A stretch of 64,000 bases of DNA, taken from NCBI GenBank assembly GCA_024752435.1, contig CP103036.1:744001-808000 (forward strand), written 5' to 3'. Below, in pieces: positions 35,695 through 48,434 of the stretch (position 1 is its first letter; each line of letters begins with the position of its first letter). The DNA is from Allantophomopsis cytisporea (Eukaryota > Ascomycota > Leotiomycetes > Phacidiales > Phacidiaceae). The notes beneath the pieces were generated by a model. It did no database searches and was not told where the DNA came from. It saw nothing but the letters and a program-made list of their open reading frames with translations. The translations under genes and the position numbers were made by a program.

Positions 35695-37583
35695 TCTTTG
35701 CCGCCTCCAGCTCAAGCCTCTAGTGACCCATCTAATTGAGTCCGTCTTCACTGCACATACCTACTATCCTGATTTCCTTACCCCTCCACAGAAATAGCAA
35801 CGCTTCCTCCCTCAACGCCCCAAACGCCCGCTACCGGGCGCCCATCATCCACCGCATCGCATCCCAATCTCCCAGTTCCTATTCCTGTCAACGCCAAAGA
35901 GACCATCTCGCTCATCTTCGCCCATCTTCATCCCCGCAACGAAAGGGGAATTTCTCCTTCTATGCTTTCCAGGATTGAGATGCAAATGGAATGTTCCCAC
36001 GCAGATACGCGAAATGGATGGTCTCTCCATAGATGATTTGATATATGAATTTTTTATTTTTGGTCTTTGCGCCATCGAAGTGCAATTTGTATTAGGATCA
36101 ATTTCTGACCGTGACCCAGTGCCTCGTGGTGAGTTCATTAGTCGATACGGTGTGCGACCCTCGTGTGGAGCGGTTTATCTGTGAGTGATATTGTCAATGA
36201 TATTGGACTCGATGCTGAAGATGGAGACAATTTCTTACACCCTCATCCCTTCCCCTCTACTCTTCCCCATCTGTTCTTCGTAGTTTTTTTAGTTTTTTTT
36301 TGTTTTATCTTGCTCTGACCATCCGTTGGCCATGCCGAATGTCTCCTCACCGTTCAACACAACAACATCGTCCTTATCCATTCAGCAATCCGCAAAGACA
36401 TCTCGATATGTCCGCTCGCCCTCAGCGCTTTCGAATACAGATGACGCCCACAGCTTACAGGTTCCCAAAGTTCTAGATGGCTATTATGCGGGATGACTAG
36501 GTGAGGATGGACGGCGTGCTTGTACATCAAATTCAATCTCAGCCTTTGGATGCGCAGACACAGTTTGGGATCAAAGCGTTGAATGGAACGAACAAAACGT
36601 GGGGTTTGTGACTCCTCACAACGAATGCATATCACAGGAGTCAAGGCAAACGGTGATACTGCGTTCACGTTCACAAGCAGCAAATCTGTCTGGAACCACA
36701 GCCAAGACGCTTTGCTTGATACCTCACAGTCATTCCGGAGATAACGCCCAGGCATTTTCGAGCGAACGGCGAGTGCCATCCACATCATCAACCCTCACAA
36801 AGCAGTCACCCGACTCCATAAATCAGTGCCATCTCTCACGACGGCCGTAGATCTTCCATGGCGCAAGACAGTCGTCAAAGCGGCTTCTCAAATCTGTGAT
36901 TTGGAGCTTTCGCCCTCGTCTTCCGTCCGCACTTTTCCCCCGAATATCAACGGCGTTACCTTCTATCAGTTGCGACACGCCGAACTACCTTGTATTCACC
37001 ATATTGGACGCCGGCTCGGACTCTGCTTAATCGACTGTGCGAGGACGAAGCCTTTCTCGGTTTGCGTACCGCGAGATGCAAATATTTGCCAGCTTAATAC
37101 TCTTCCGTACCCTTGGATTCTTTCATATCAGGTTACTCAGACTCCGTCTGACATCTTTGCTTCATCTCATTTGTATTCAATAACCCCTCTTTGGATCGGC
37201 CTGCTACTGGATTCCCACTCCAAGGAGAATGTCGGTAAGCTCACGCTATGATAGCAAGGTATTATTCAGTTCATATTATTCTACAAGTCTGTTAAGTACG
37301 TCAAGTATTTAGCTTCATATTTAAAAAGGACTTCCCTATATCCCAAATGTGTTCTTTCTTTATACCATTTCCTAATACTTGATGATATAGTATATATCAA
37401 CGGAATCTTTAGCATGTTTACAGTATCATGTAAAGACTTCCCGGGGCAAATTTGAGGCAAGATACTCTCTTAATTCAGATCCTATGTTCAGACAGATATT
37501 TTCACATATAACTCCATCCATACAACAGCTATAGCCGCACAAGATTTCTATTTCTAGCCTATCTCACGCACCATTCCACACCC

Positions 37584-40004
37584 TCAAACATCTAACCCTC
37601 TCCCCAACGCCAGCAACGAAAAATGCCCGCCAACAACCGGTCTCGCGATAAAGTAAACATCCGGATCTTGCGGATACCCGCCGGTTCCATCGGTAACATA
37701 CAAGTCCGAAAACGCCCTATCAGTACTCGTCTGGTTGATCCAATACGCCAAACTCGTAACGAAGAGCTTCCGCGTGGAAGGCGCACACGTAGCCGCCGCC
37801 CACATCTCCCAATCGCTCTTGGTGTACGGATGCCGGTTATCGAGGGGCACGCCAAAGACCTGGGAGACCGTTGGGTACCAGTCCGACTGCATGGCGTAGA
37901 TAGCTGGCGGGATGATGGACAGATTGAGTAGGAGGTCGGGGTACGTGTTATACAGCAAACCATAACTGCTGCGCCACTGGTATGATAGGAGCGTGTGGGT
38001 GCCGGATGGGTCGATAGCGAAGGTCTTCCACTGCGCAATATACTCGTCCGCGATATTTGCGAAACGTGCCGTGTCATTCACTGTGCCGACAACGCGGGAT
38101 ATTTCGCGCATGGCTGCTATACCGACAATGCCTTTGATGGCCAAGTTCGTCTGGTTGACAAGCTGGCCTGCGAAGTCGTCGGTGGAGAGCTGTACGCCGG
38201 GTGTGAGGGAGTAGTCTATAAGGTACTGGCTCCACTGGAGGAGGATGGCATAGTGAGCGGACAGGAAGGCTGCGTCGTGAGTGGTGAAGTAGTAGGCATA
38301 TATCATGATGATCATGTTGCCACTCTCCTCAACTGGCATATACTCGTCATCGCCTTCGACATGTCCTGTTGCATTCGGGAAGTGCGCGCCTAGGTCGTGC
38401 ATGCTGTAGTCATTGGGATAGAAGCCAGCTTCTTGGTTAGCGAGCAGCGGGAGCAGGTTGTAACGGAGAAGTTGGGGGTTGGCGTATAGGAAGAAGGGCA
38501 TGGCTGGATCTGCAGGCTGTTAACAAAGAGACTAAACTTGGATTATTCTAAACTCACACATCACGTCAACCGTATTTACGTTCCCGTCGCTTGAAGTTTC
38601 TTTCTGGAATATCAGAGGTTCTGAGGCATCTGAACTGCCGTTTGGAGGCACAGTTAATACATAGCTGCCCATGATCTGTCTTGCAGATAAAGCCACAATG
38701 CTATAGTAGGCTTCATCTTCTTCGATATCAGGGACGGCAATACCAGTGAAATGATTAGCATCCAAAAACCCATATCCATTTGCAGAATCGAAAATATATT
38801 CTTCATCGAAGGGGTCTACGGCACTGCCATTTGGGAAAGCATATGGCACCGAGGGGGTACCATTACTGTAGACTGGCGAATCACCAGCATAGAAAGTGTC
38901 AATATCACTTTTGAGTTGCGACTCCCATTGTGCAGCAAGCACTTGAGAATCCGCCAAGTCCTGATAATGATACTGGATTACGGAAAATATATCGCCGTAG
39001 CATTTCGTCCACCACGGCTGCAGAGGAACAACGCCATTTGTAGTCAAGTACCGCATGATAGGCTGATGCACCGCACCAAGCGTATACGTGACAGGTGTAG
39101 AGCCAGCAGATCCCACATTGCCAAGAGCGTGAGAGAATGCAAAAACCGGTTCCATCTGGGCCCATCCTCGGAAATCGGCATCGACGTAGTCATCCAGGGT
39201 GTGCTTGCTGATATACTTGTATCGAAGGTTGGTGGAGCTGCCCGAGCCGTAGGTGAATTTCTGGGCCGGGCCTTGGGAACTGCTGAAAGTGAAGTTGCCC
39301 CATTGTGAGAAATCGCTCTCTTCTCCGAACTCGTAGGCCTGCTCCAACTCGTAGATCCAACTGTAAATGGAGGCCGTGGTATTAGCTGTGGAGTTGCTAG
39401 ATCCATTTATGCTTGTGGATCCCTGATATATGGCCCAGTTGAGAGTTGCGTTAGACTCATAAGCAATCCAAGCACCATTAATATCATTGTAGAGTTGAAC
39501 ATCGTGTGTGGTATCATCCGTAGACTTGGTAGATATGGTAAGATACGACAAAGGTATACTTGTCCTGCAGAGATCCTTGGGTATGACAGGCGAGAGAAAG
39601 TTGGCTGTTAACTCGACCGGCCCAGCAGCGAAGGTAAAATTCGAGTACTGAGAGTCATAGGAGACTGTAAGTGGCACTGCAGTCTTGAAATTGTCCAACG
39701 TTGGCAGATTCTGAGATCCGGTTCCAAGCCACTCGTATGAAATCCCATCAACGGTAATAATACCTTCAAGACCTAAACTCGTTCCAGTCCAGAATTCAAC
39801 ACCATTCGTATTCAATGTGCCATTACCGGCTGTAGATGACCAAGCATTTGTGTATGGTCCCCGAACAGCTAGCGGTATTGCTGGAGGTCGAGCTGGAGAA
39901 TATGCTGGTATGGTATGGCCGTTGGCATCGACGGCTGTGGTGTATGGGTCTTGTGCGGTCACAATGGCAGCGATTGCAGCAAGAAAAACAGTGGTTAAGA
40001 GCAT
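37584..40004 (-). CDS. Secreted glutaminase A-like protein (790 aa)
   Basis: Exons 40004-38558 and 38509-37584 (minus). The intron is 48 nt, donor GTGAGT, acceptor TGCAG, phase 1, and splicing creates the family-typical junction DVMYPAMPFFLYANP. An upstream in-frame region exists, but the ATG at 40004 gives a clean signal peptide (MLLTTVFLAAIAAIVTA). The N-terminal half has RPPAIPLAVRGPY, FWTGTSLGLEGII and many N-glycosylation sequons. The C-terminal half has YSMHDLGAHFPNATGH, EYMPVEESGNMIIMIYA and PVVGGHFSLLAL, the order seen in fungal glutaminase A proteins (DUF5127-DUF4965-DUF1793). Such enzymes are reported to deamidate glutamine outside the cell or in the wall. At 790 residues it is longer than the ~690 residues I recall for the Aspergillus enzyme, so substrate identity is inferred. 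Confidence 0.88.
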
Positions 40005-40916
40005 AGTGTCTGGCTGAGAAACCCAACTTGTCAAGGAATAAAGAGTACGGGATAATAATTTAAGATGGTCGATTAAACTGTGAGAATATAGAGAACTTAA
40101 TAGGAAAGATTGAACTTGCGAGAACACGAGATACACTTACATATCAGATTTTCTCGACAAAGGAAAGAGCATGTATGCTTACCTTGGCTACATATGGTTT
40201 ATCATCTTAGTGCCAATTATATGCACAATAAGAATGGGATTTCACACATATCTTGGAAGAGCTATGCATCTTTGTGAAAAACGTCGAGGGTCATCATCCG
40301 GTCTCTTACTAACATGTCATTCTTTGTATGCCGATTGACTTTTCCTTTGCGTGGTGGCCTTGCAGGATGCGGGGAAATGCATCAGCTACGAGTGAGAATA
40401 CAGCATTTGACTGTGCAAATCACGGTTAACTCAATTGACTCCCGGTAGCTGCATGGCAATGTTGTAAGCTACATAAAGATCGGTGAAGATCGCTGGTGTA
40501 CTAACCCATCGTATATAGGAAAACTGAGATAATGAAATGGATGAAAGTTATCCCACTCATGGTTGATTCGGTACAACTTTACAAATGTGCCGAGCTTCGA
40601 GTAAATACGCCCGGAAAACTTGGCTTAAGGTTCAGATGTAAAAACCTTTCGAATAGAAACTGGTCTTCATGAGCTCATCACAACCAGTGCTGTTCGCAAA
40701 AGGCCTTGTAATGATGTGGTGAATGAAAATGCGCGGAAGTACCCCGCGCCTGCTTGCATAAACAATCCAATTGACATCTGCATGTGTGTCGACACGTCAG
40801 AGCAACATTGCATAACCAACGTGCTTGGCAAGGTTCTTACTTTGAAGACACCTTTGCTGCGCAGACCATAACATTTACTATTTACACAAACTCAGGTAGA
40901 TGCCTTTGTGATTAGC
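40005..40916. other. Intergenic region
   Basis: About 900 bases holding the glutaminase promoter (right-to-left) and the 3' end of the reductase gene. No gene or clear motif was identified. Confidence 0.55.
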
Positions 40917-42042
40917 TCAGTGTCTGAAGGCTCTAACCTCTCTCCTCCACCATCCAACGAAATCCTGTGTGTGGACGTCGATGCCGATATCCTTCAGAGC
41001 CTTGGTGGAGAGATGGCAATCATAAGGTCTCTGAACACTCGCATTTGGATCGTTGCCTTGTGTATTCGCTTTCATGCCGTCCAAAGAGTAACCCATGATC
41101 TCGGCGAAGAGCTCACAGATTTCGTACTTGGTATACTTATCTTCGGATGAGAATTGTAATATGGTAGGGAGGCTCGACCTGTCATCGGTGGCGAGGTACT
41201 TTGTAGCCACATCTATATCACAGTCAGCTTGGGAAACAAATTCTGTAGACCATGAGTAAAGAGCTCGTACCACTAAGGACTCTACCAATGTCCTCAGTAT
41301 TTGTGGGATATCTGATAGCCCAATGATCCATACTGATATTTGCATTCTTATCCTGGTGGCATTTGGCAACCACATCCATGAGCACGTTAACAGCGCTCTC
41401 GCTGTGCTTCTCAGCTTGTCCGTAAAGTACCGGCACTCTTAACACAACACCAAGACCCTTCTTTCCGGCGTTCTCGTATTCATCGAGCACAGCCTTCTCA
41501 CCATCGAGCTTTGTCTGGCCGTAGAGGTTTGGTGGAGACGGCTTTGCATCAGCTTCGTATGGCGCATCGCCTTCGGTACCTGGGAATACATAGTCGGTGG
41601 AGATGTAAATCAGGAGAATAGATCGAGTAGAAGCCGCTTTTGCAAGGGCTCGTGAAGCTTCGATATTAAGAGCTTTTGTACCTTCGGGGTCAGAGTCGCA
41701 TTTATCTGGAAAGCGGTTTGCCGCGCCTAGTAGATGTTCAGTGTTGGGTTATAGATAGATAACGAATGGATATCTCACAGTGCACAACTACATCTGGTCT
41801 TCACAAGTGCCATAGAGTTAGAATGGTTACTTCGTAAGCAAAGATTGGAGATTAGCTTACTTTACATCTTCCAAGGCCTTCACAACTTCGGCATCGTTGC
41901 CCAAATCAACTTTCAGGATAGCTGGAGGAGAAGCACGAGTGAAGCCAGTTCCAACGACGTTCCAGTCGGCGTACTCGAATGCTTTAGCGACCTGTCGGCC
42001 CAACAAACCTGTAGCACCTGTAATGAGAGCTGTCTTGGCCAT
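40917..42042 (-). CDS. NAD(P)-binding RmlD/MAT2B-like protein (317 aa, four exons)
   Basis: Exons 42042-41861, 41798-41779, 41726-41271 and 41212-40917 (minus; introns 62, 52 and 58 nt). Phases 2, 1 and 1 all agree, summing to 954 nt. Exon 2 is a 20-nt microexon encoding PDVVVH. The N-terminus has the Rossmann motif ITGATGLLGRQV, then DVVVHCAANRFPDK, ISTDYVFPG and the YxxxK pair in NLYGQTKLDGEK. This is the extended SDR fold of dTDP-4-dehydrorhamnose reductase and the regulatory beta subunit of methionine adenosyltransferase. Fungal proteins of this length and with the EGTKALNIEAS-type block are commonly described as MAT2B-like. A role in S-adenosylmethionine synthesis control is inferred, and a sugar-nucleotide reductase is the alternative. 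Confidence 0.88.
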
Positions 42043-43110
42043 TTATGATTGTAGGTTATGTATAGAGAATATGTGCAATTGTTTTCGGGAAAGACGTCGC
42101 TGATGTGGGGCGGCTTGTGTTATAGGATCGAAATGACGAATATAGCTTGAGCTCAAAGCTTTATGTAAACAAGCGGAACAAGCTCTCCCACCAAGGTTAT
42201 CCCTCGACGGAAAACGCCTCAAAGGCCAGACAGAATTATCATGGTGTTGCAAGGTTACATCGATGTTCACATCCGAACCGGTCACATAAATACACGAGTC
42301 ATCAAGAACTTTCTTCACATTCTTCTTCACAACCATCGACAAGCGATGTCTGCAATGAAAAAAAGTATCGCAAAGCGATGATGTGTTCCAAAGATTCCTT
42401 CCCAGTCCGCAGACAAAAGAAGAGTGGTCATGGTTATAGTTTTCAACTGAATACAAGTTAGTAGATGTCCGATATATATAATAGGTGGTGTGTGTTCTTA
42501 CCTAGCAAAAACGCGACATCAGATAAACTCTTCACTTGTACGCGTAAAACCCATGCACTAAGATGAGGAGAGAAGAAGGGCGTGGGATGGGGGGAATATT
42601 TATACTCGTGGCTGCGGGTCAATTTTTCGGTAAGCGAAGGTGCAAACAGGACAAACAGGACAAACATGGCCCAAGATTGTTCCTGAAGCAGCCTTACAGC
42701 AGGCAGCCATGCAGCCTTCCCAGCTTCATGATTCAATATATGAGTACGTACCTAAGCTACCTTGGGTATTCTGCTTGTCCATATGTCAGTCATCTCACTT
42801 CACCTCTTTACGCCCTCACCAGATGATGGCGGTCTACTTTGCGATTGTGATGAAGAAGTGAAAATATCACCTCACGTAAATAACAATTACATTTACAAGC
42901 AGCCAATATCATAAGTGCATGTCTTGAATGGTTACCATTTCTACAACATGCAGCGAGAACTAATCTTACAACCAATGTCGCCAACAATGCGACTGCCCAT
43001 GATGGCATGACGATGATGCAAACAAACCGATCCCCAGATCCCCCACGAACACCGATGCTATAATGCAGCAGATATTTTTGATAAGCATAAATCTCACTCC
43101 AATCAACGAA
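42043..43110. other. Intergenic region
   Basis: 1.07 kb between two minus-strand genes: promoter and leader of the MAT2B-like gene on the left, 3' region of the CTD kinase on the right. Open frames here are short and mutually overlapping. Nothing else seen. Confidence 0.55.
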
Positions 43111-46100
43111 TCACTTCATGACCACGTCACCACCTTCACCGTTCGATGACTCAGTATGCTGCCTCTTGGCTCCCCGCTCAGCAGCCTCGCCTTCTGGAAG
43201 ACGCTTCTTCTCTTTCTCTCTAGCGGCTTCTTTTTGCTGTGCCTTTCGTGCATCTCTGTCCTTTTTCTCGTTCTCCCTACGAAGAGCTTTTGACTCGAAC
43301 TCATGCCAATCACCTTCCAGGAACTGAAGACTAGTGTATGTTAGCATGTAAGAATTCATCAGGGGCAATAGAATACATACTCGGTAGCAGGTTTTGCGGC
43401 TGGTTCCTCAGTCGTGAAGTAAGGATGTTCGAGAACGTCAGATGCGGACGGGCGCTTGGTAGGGTCGTATTGGAACATCGCTTCCAATAGCTCAAAAGCA
43501 GCCGGTGTGACTCGTGGCTTGTATTTTTCAGCGAAGATATTTGGTCTTTTAGCAGTAGGACGAAGAAGCTCAAACCAGGCCATGTCGACTAGACCGGGCC
43601 AATCGACCTTGTTTGGTGTACCAAGAATAGCATATATTTTCTCCAGTTGACTGATCTCTCCACCATCTCCAGGGAATATCGCATGCCGAGTGAAAATCTC
43701 CACAAGAACGCAAGCAGCACTCCAGATATCTACGGCAGCGCCGTACTGTGTTTCACCCAGGAGCAGTTCAGGTGATCTGTACCAGATAGTGATGACACGG
43801 TTGGTGTAATCAAGTTGTCGACGCTTAGCATAAAAGCGAGCGAGACCAAAGTCTGCAAGTTTTAGCTGACCTTCGTTACTGACAAGGATGTTTGCAGCCT
43901 TGATATCTCGATGCAAGACTCCACGTCTATGCAAATAATCAAGTCCTTCGAACATCTGCTTTGCTAAGTCCTTCTTGTGACCAGGCTCAAGTTTAAAGGA
44001 CGGATGGTTGAGCAACCCGGTCAAATCGTGGGACAAATATTCGAAGACCATGAAACAATCATTCTTCTCAACCATGACCTCTTGCAGATCAACAATATTC
44101 GGATGCCTCAAAGACTGGAGTAGCTTGATCTCTCGAACCGCTGTAACAGGGAAGCCATCACGCTCACCTTCCATGCGAATCTTCTTGAGCGCGACCAAGC
44201 TCTTAGTATACACATGAATAGCTTTGAAGACTTTACCATATGTACCAGATCCAACGACAGATTCATTACCAGGCTTTCTGAAGTAAACTGAATCGGATGT
44301 GGAAAACTCTGTGGGTAATGTGGGACGTTGCTTTTGTCTCCTCATAGTCTTCTTGACTATTATTGTCCGTGGCGGAGATGGTTCACGAGGCGGCGGTCTA
44401 TTGGCTTGTCTTCTCGATGAAGATGGCTCAGTTGGAACATGTTTGGAAAGCTCCCTCCTCTGTCGATCCCGGTCCCGCTCTCTCTCCCTTTCACGCTCTC
44501 TCTCCCTCTCTCTTTCCCGCTCTCTATTGCGGTCCCTGTCTCGCTCTCGCTCTCGTTCTCTTTCGCGTTCTCGCTCTCGATCGCGGCTTCGATCGCGGTC
44601 GTAGTTCGTGAATACTTCGCGCCTTTGTGGTGCAGCATCAAGCTTTTGGGAAATATCTGGTTTAGGAGCTGTTGGAGGTTGCTTCTGGGCGCCCTTGAAA
44701 GCAAAGCTAAATTTGGATGATTGTGGACCTGTAGGGGTAGGTCTGCTAGGAGGAGGCATTTGCTTGTCTTTTTCGGTATCCTTTTTGGAGGTATCCGTAT
44801 CCTCAACCTGAAGGTCCTTCGAAGGCCTGAAGGGATTGTCATCTTCATCCTCCTCATCAGTAGTTGGTTGCTGTGGAGAGGCATGGTTTGAAGCGGGCTG
44901 AGCACTGAACGGCTGTTGCGGCTGCTGCTGCTGCTGCTGTGGGACATGTTGAGGGGTTCCATTACCAGTTGGAGCATGCTGACCTCTGCCAGCAGGTGAC
45001 TGATTGTTATTCCACTGCCCTGATTGATACTGACCTCCTCGCCCTCCACGATATCCACCTCTTGAATTGTAGCCAGGCTGGTAATTGCGTTGGTTCCCGC
45101 GGTAGTTCTGGGGCGGGTATCCATGCGGTGAATGACCGCGAGAAGGATAAGGGGGAGAGTGGCTATGATTTGGAGGGTAATGACCCTGCGGAGCACTTGG
45201 AGGATAGCTACTTTGTTGATAATTTGGAGGATATTGGCTGTTGATATGTTAGTATCATCTTGGCATTAATTAGACAATTAACTTACTGCGGTGGCGAGTA
45301 CTGAGGTTGGGGTTGAGGTTGAGGTTGCTGACCCGACCATCCACCTCTACCAGCAGGATATGGTGATTGTGGCTGGGGTGAGCCGTGATAAGAAGAATTC
45401 GGTGTTATGTGCTGCGGTGACTGAGAGTAACTTGGTTGTCTTTGCCCCTGATATTGTGGTTTCAATGGAAATGCCGCTTGCATTTGCTGATTTTGGTGGT
45501 TGTAGCCAGGCTGTCCTCCATAGTTTCCCCTCGAGTTCATATTGACTTCGATGGAATTCGGGCCAGATGCAGCAGGTGCCCGTGATGATCTTGAATGCTC
45601 CTGTCGTCGATTCTCCCTAGAACGTCGACGTTGGGGTGACCTACGAGACGCACGAGGGCCTCTGGGTGGGGATACAGGTCTCGATTGTCTCTCGTGAGGA
45701 TCAGCACTTGGGGAGTATCTTCTGGGGCCACCGTCTCCACTATTTCGGGACGGGGCCGGTGAGAACCTATTGACTGCCTGGAATCGCTCTGGACTATGTC
45801 TTGATACTCTGCTATGTCGGCTTGGTGATGAGGTGCGGCCCCGTGAATCAGGCCGACCACGTCTTGGAGAAGGCGAGTGGCGGCGATGGTGACTTAATTC
45901 AGCGGCAGGCCGGTCCCTAGTATGTTCGTCCCTGATACGCTCAACTCTCTCACGATCTTCTCTTGGACGATCTCGGGGTCGTGATGGTGAGTGTCGTCGA
46001 GTCTCGGAATGTCTTCGTGAAGGTGAAAGATCTCGTGAGCGACGATCGGAGGAGCGAGAAAATCCCTTGGAACTTGAATCTATCTTGACAGGACTCTTGC

Positions 46101-46563
46101 TTGAGGCTCTTCGGGATTTCTTATGGTGACTTCGACTGCGTGATGGGCTCCGACTCTTTCGACGTTTGGTTGACGAAGGCGATTCGCGTCTATGCTTGTG
46201 TCTATCCGATCCTCGTGTGTCAAGCAGCTCTCGACCTCGATTCTTCTCACGCACCTCCTCTCGCCCACTCCGCACACTTGCTGCAGGCGAGTGGCTTCGT
46301 GATCTTCGCCTCTCCCTGCTTGTCTCCCTATGTCTGTGGGTGTGTCGCGAAGTTGGCGCAGATCTCCCAGCACTTCGATCTCTGTGCTTATGCTCCCGTT
46401 CACTATCAGGCCGACGACGGGTGGGCGAGCGCGAACGCGATCTTCGGTCTGATGTAACTCCTCGGTCAAATCTTCCTCGATCTCTGCGCTCTTCACCGTG
46501 GCTCCAGCTTTCTTTCATTGCAACATCTCGCGCCGAGGCCAAAGGTGTTGTAGAATAAGGCAT
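43111..46563 (-). CDS. CTK1/CDK12-type RNA polymerase II CTD kinase with N-terminal RS domain (1117 aa)
   Basis: Exons 46563-45287, 45237-43381 and 43330-43111 (minus; introns 49 and 50 nt, both phase 2; 3354 nt). Residues ~10-330 are Arg/Ser-rich (RSRSRSPTRRR, RRKSRSPSRSRSHHK), then Pro/Gln/Gly-rich sequence with a poly-Gln run, then an Arg-Glu/Arg-Asp dipeptide tract. The kinase domain spans about 742-1045. It has GSGTYGKVF, catalytic Lys775 in ALKKIRM, the PITAIRE-equivalent PVTAVRE, HRDIKAANIL (Asp868), DFGLARF (Asp886) and the activation segment TNRVITIWYRSPE. The C-terminus (LQFLEGDWHEFESKALR, then Lys/Glu-rich) matches fungal CTK1 ends. The protein should be the catalytic subunit of CTDK-I, phosphorylating Ser2 of the Pol II CTD with a cyclin K-like partner, linked to elongation and 3' processing. 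BUR1/CDK9 is the alternative, less likely from the tail. Confidence 0.93.
44462..44612. repeat. Arg-Glu/Arg-Asp dipeptide-coding hexanucleotide tract
   Basis: Degenerate hexanucleotide repeats (CGCTCT/CTCTCT-like on the plus strand) inside exon 2 of the CTD kinase. They encode about 40 residues of alternating Arg with Glu or Asp. Confidence 0.9.
44921..44940. repeat. (CTG/CAG)n coding for poly-Gln
   Basis: Six GCT units, read as CAG codons in the CTD kinase gene, giving a short glutamine run flanked by further Gln-rich sequence. Confidence 0.9.
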
Positions 46564-48434
46564 GGCTATGCGTCAATGGATGGATTTTGGTTCTCGCTAA
46601 AGGCGGAGCCGCCGCTTGTTCAAAGAGCGGCGCGCACACCCTTCACGAGAGCGGACAACGTCGGATGTTATCTGATGGTCGAGTCCGCCGTGTGTATTCA
46701 AAGAAAATTGAACTGTTTGGTAAGTTACTTACCGTCAGTATGTTGCAAAAGTTTGATCCATATCAATGTTCTTTCAAATCTTCGAATGAGCCGCAGCGAT
46801 TCGTGGATTTGTTTTCAATTCGCTGCCGACCGGCGAATAGGCGAACAATCCGACTGCTGGAAGCCGTTTGGGGGCCAGAATATCAAGCACGACCAATATC
46901 ACGCAAGGACAAAATATATCTACGAGTGCACAGCTCCAGCCTCTCCTCCAGAGAAAAAGGCTCGAAGCAGCTCCTAGCTTCTGCTTCGAACAGCCATCCC
47001 AAAGCAATTAACCCCACGATTCTTAAGATGGAGTCAATACTCCACTCATGATTACCGCCTCAGCAGATGCTTCCCTTTCATTTCTGGGAAACGTCGTGAA
47101 CACCAATGCTCAAAGCACGCGATGTATGGAAAGTCGTGCCTCCACAGACCTGACATTCTGATCCTTCGTCTCATTCCCATATGAATATTTCATAATCATC
47201 ATCATCATCATGATCGCCAATACGGTCCAATCGTAGACTGTCGAATCTGTCGCAAAGCCGCCCACAGCAAAAATTGTAGGCCAATATGCGCATTCAGCCC
47301 AGTGATGTGAAGCTGGGCGTAGATATGGCCCTGAAGGGCCTGAGCAATCAACTCAATTATTTGTGACATCCAGTTAGTAAAATGCTATCTCCTTTACACT
47401 CTGGTGAACCGCACATGGCCCACAATCGGTTGTGTTGATAAGCATAAAGTAATATTCCTGCTCGCAAAGTCACTGACACGTAGTGAATTAGAGACCAAAT
47501 CCAATACTGCAGTTTCAACCTTGAATAATCCAATAACACCATGTAGATCCCATGTAAGCACGAGTTACACGGTATATTAAGACTGCTGCAAATAGTTGTC
47601 CGGTCTGTTTGGATCTGCCCTACGCACATATACCAAGTTTCGATATCTCAAAGTAGGGCACAGCGTTTGGCGTCATCGTGGTCGGTCTCAGAAACATAGG
47701 GCTGTGGAGAAAGAGAACCAGCAGAGTATGCATTGGCCGACGTCTACGCTTGTAGCTGCTGACGATCGACAGCGGACCTGCACCGGAGGCATGATGGTGA
47801 CAGATAAGGAAACTGCTTTGGTGTTTTAATAGGGGCCTCTTAGGAACTATGCGTTGCTTTCTATACATCGCGAGCATGGTTTGCTTGGTGGGGTCGTCGT
47901 GAAGTGCAATCGATCACCGCCTATTTCGAGTTCGATGATCCAGCACCGCTGCATGGCAGCGATGCGTCATATCGTGAGGAATATCATGCTCCGCAACATC
48001 CGACAAAGTAAACATACTCGGTTCCAAAGCCATGGCGTTGATGCGACTGTCCTGCGATGCTATATCCTGGTGATATTGGATTTGTGGTTGTGTCAGACGA
48101 AGGTTGCAGTCAAGGAGACTGACATTCAAGAAGCGAAGCACGGAGAGTCCCACATCTAATTATGCCTTAGGCATGGACATTAAGACCCAAAATTGGTTGA
48201 GCTACAGTATATAGCCAAACAAGCATCAAATGAATGATAAATCATTATTGGCTGCAGTAAGTATAAAGCAAATATACTGCAGTATTAGAATTGGAATACA
48301 CAACACCTTTTGTTTGAATCGTCTTGTATTTTAAGGTCACTCAGACAATCAATGACGAAAGTCAGTGACTTTGCAAATGGTACACTAATACGATCCAATC
48401 CAAGACTGTGCAGACTATCTAACACTCTCCAATC
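46564..48434. other. Intergenic region, no gene supported
   Basis: 1.87 kb between the CTD kinase start and the XRN1 stop, both minus strand. The part next to 46563 should carry the kinase promoter and leader. Open frames on either strand are under 160 codons, overlap each other and show no domain. A short (ATC)n run occurs near 47197-47212. Confidence 0.55.

Larger units (their letters stand above)
32045..37583. other. 5.5-kb gene-poor region with microsatellites
   Basis: Between the GPI protein start and the glutaminase stop, both minus strand. No gene is confidently supported. The left part is presumably the GPI protein promoter and leader. Simple repeats lie at 33147-33203, 34886-34929, 35145-35205 and 35651-35694. 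Open frames at 36332-36850 and 36745-37251 are discussed as findings but lack a usable start-to-stop model. 37260-37560 is AT-rich and fits a 3' UTR of the glutaminase gene. Confidence 0.55.

Noticed and set aside
44360..45196. Second long minus-strand frame (278 codons) over the CTD kinase N-terminus
   Set aside because: It overlaps the true kinase frame, which continues without stops from 45237 to 43381 and links in phase to both neighbouring exons.
46498..47051. Two plus-strand frames of about 155 codons upstream of the CTD kinase
   Set aside because: They overlap the kinase start and its expected promoter, start in antisense of coding sequence, and have no recognisable content.
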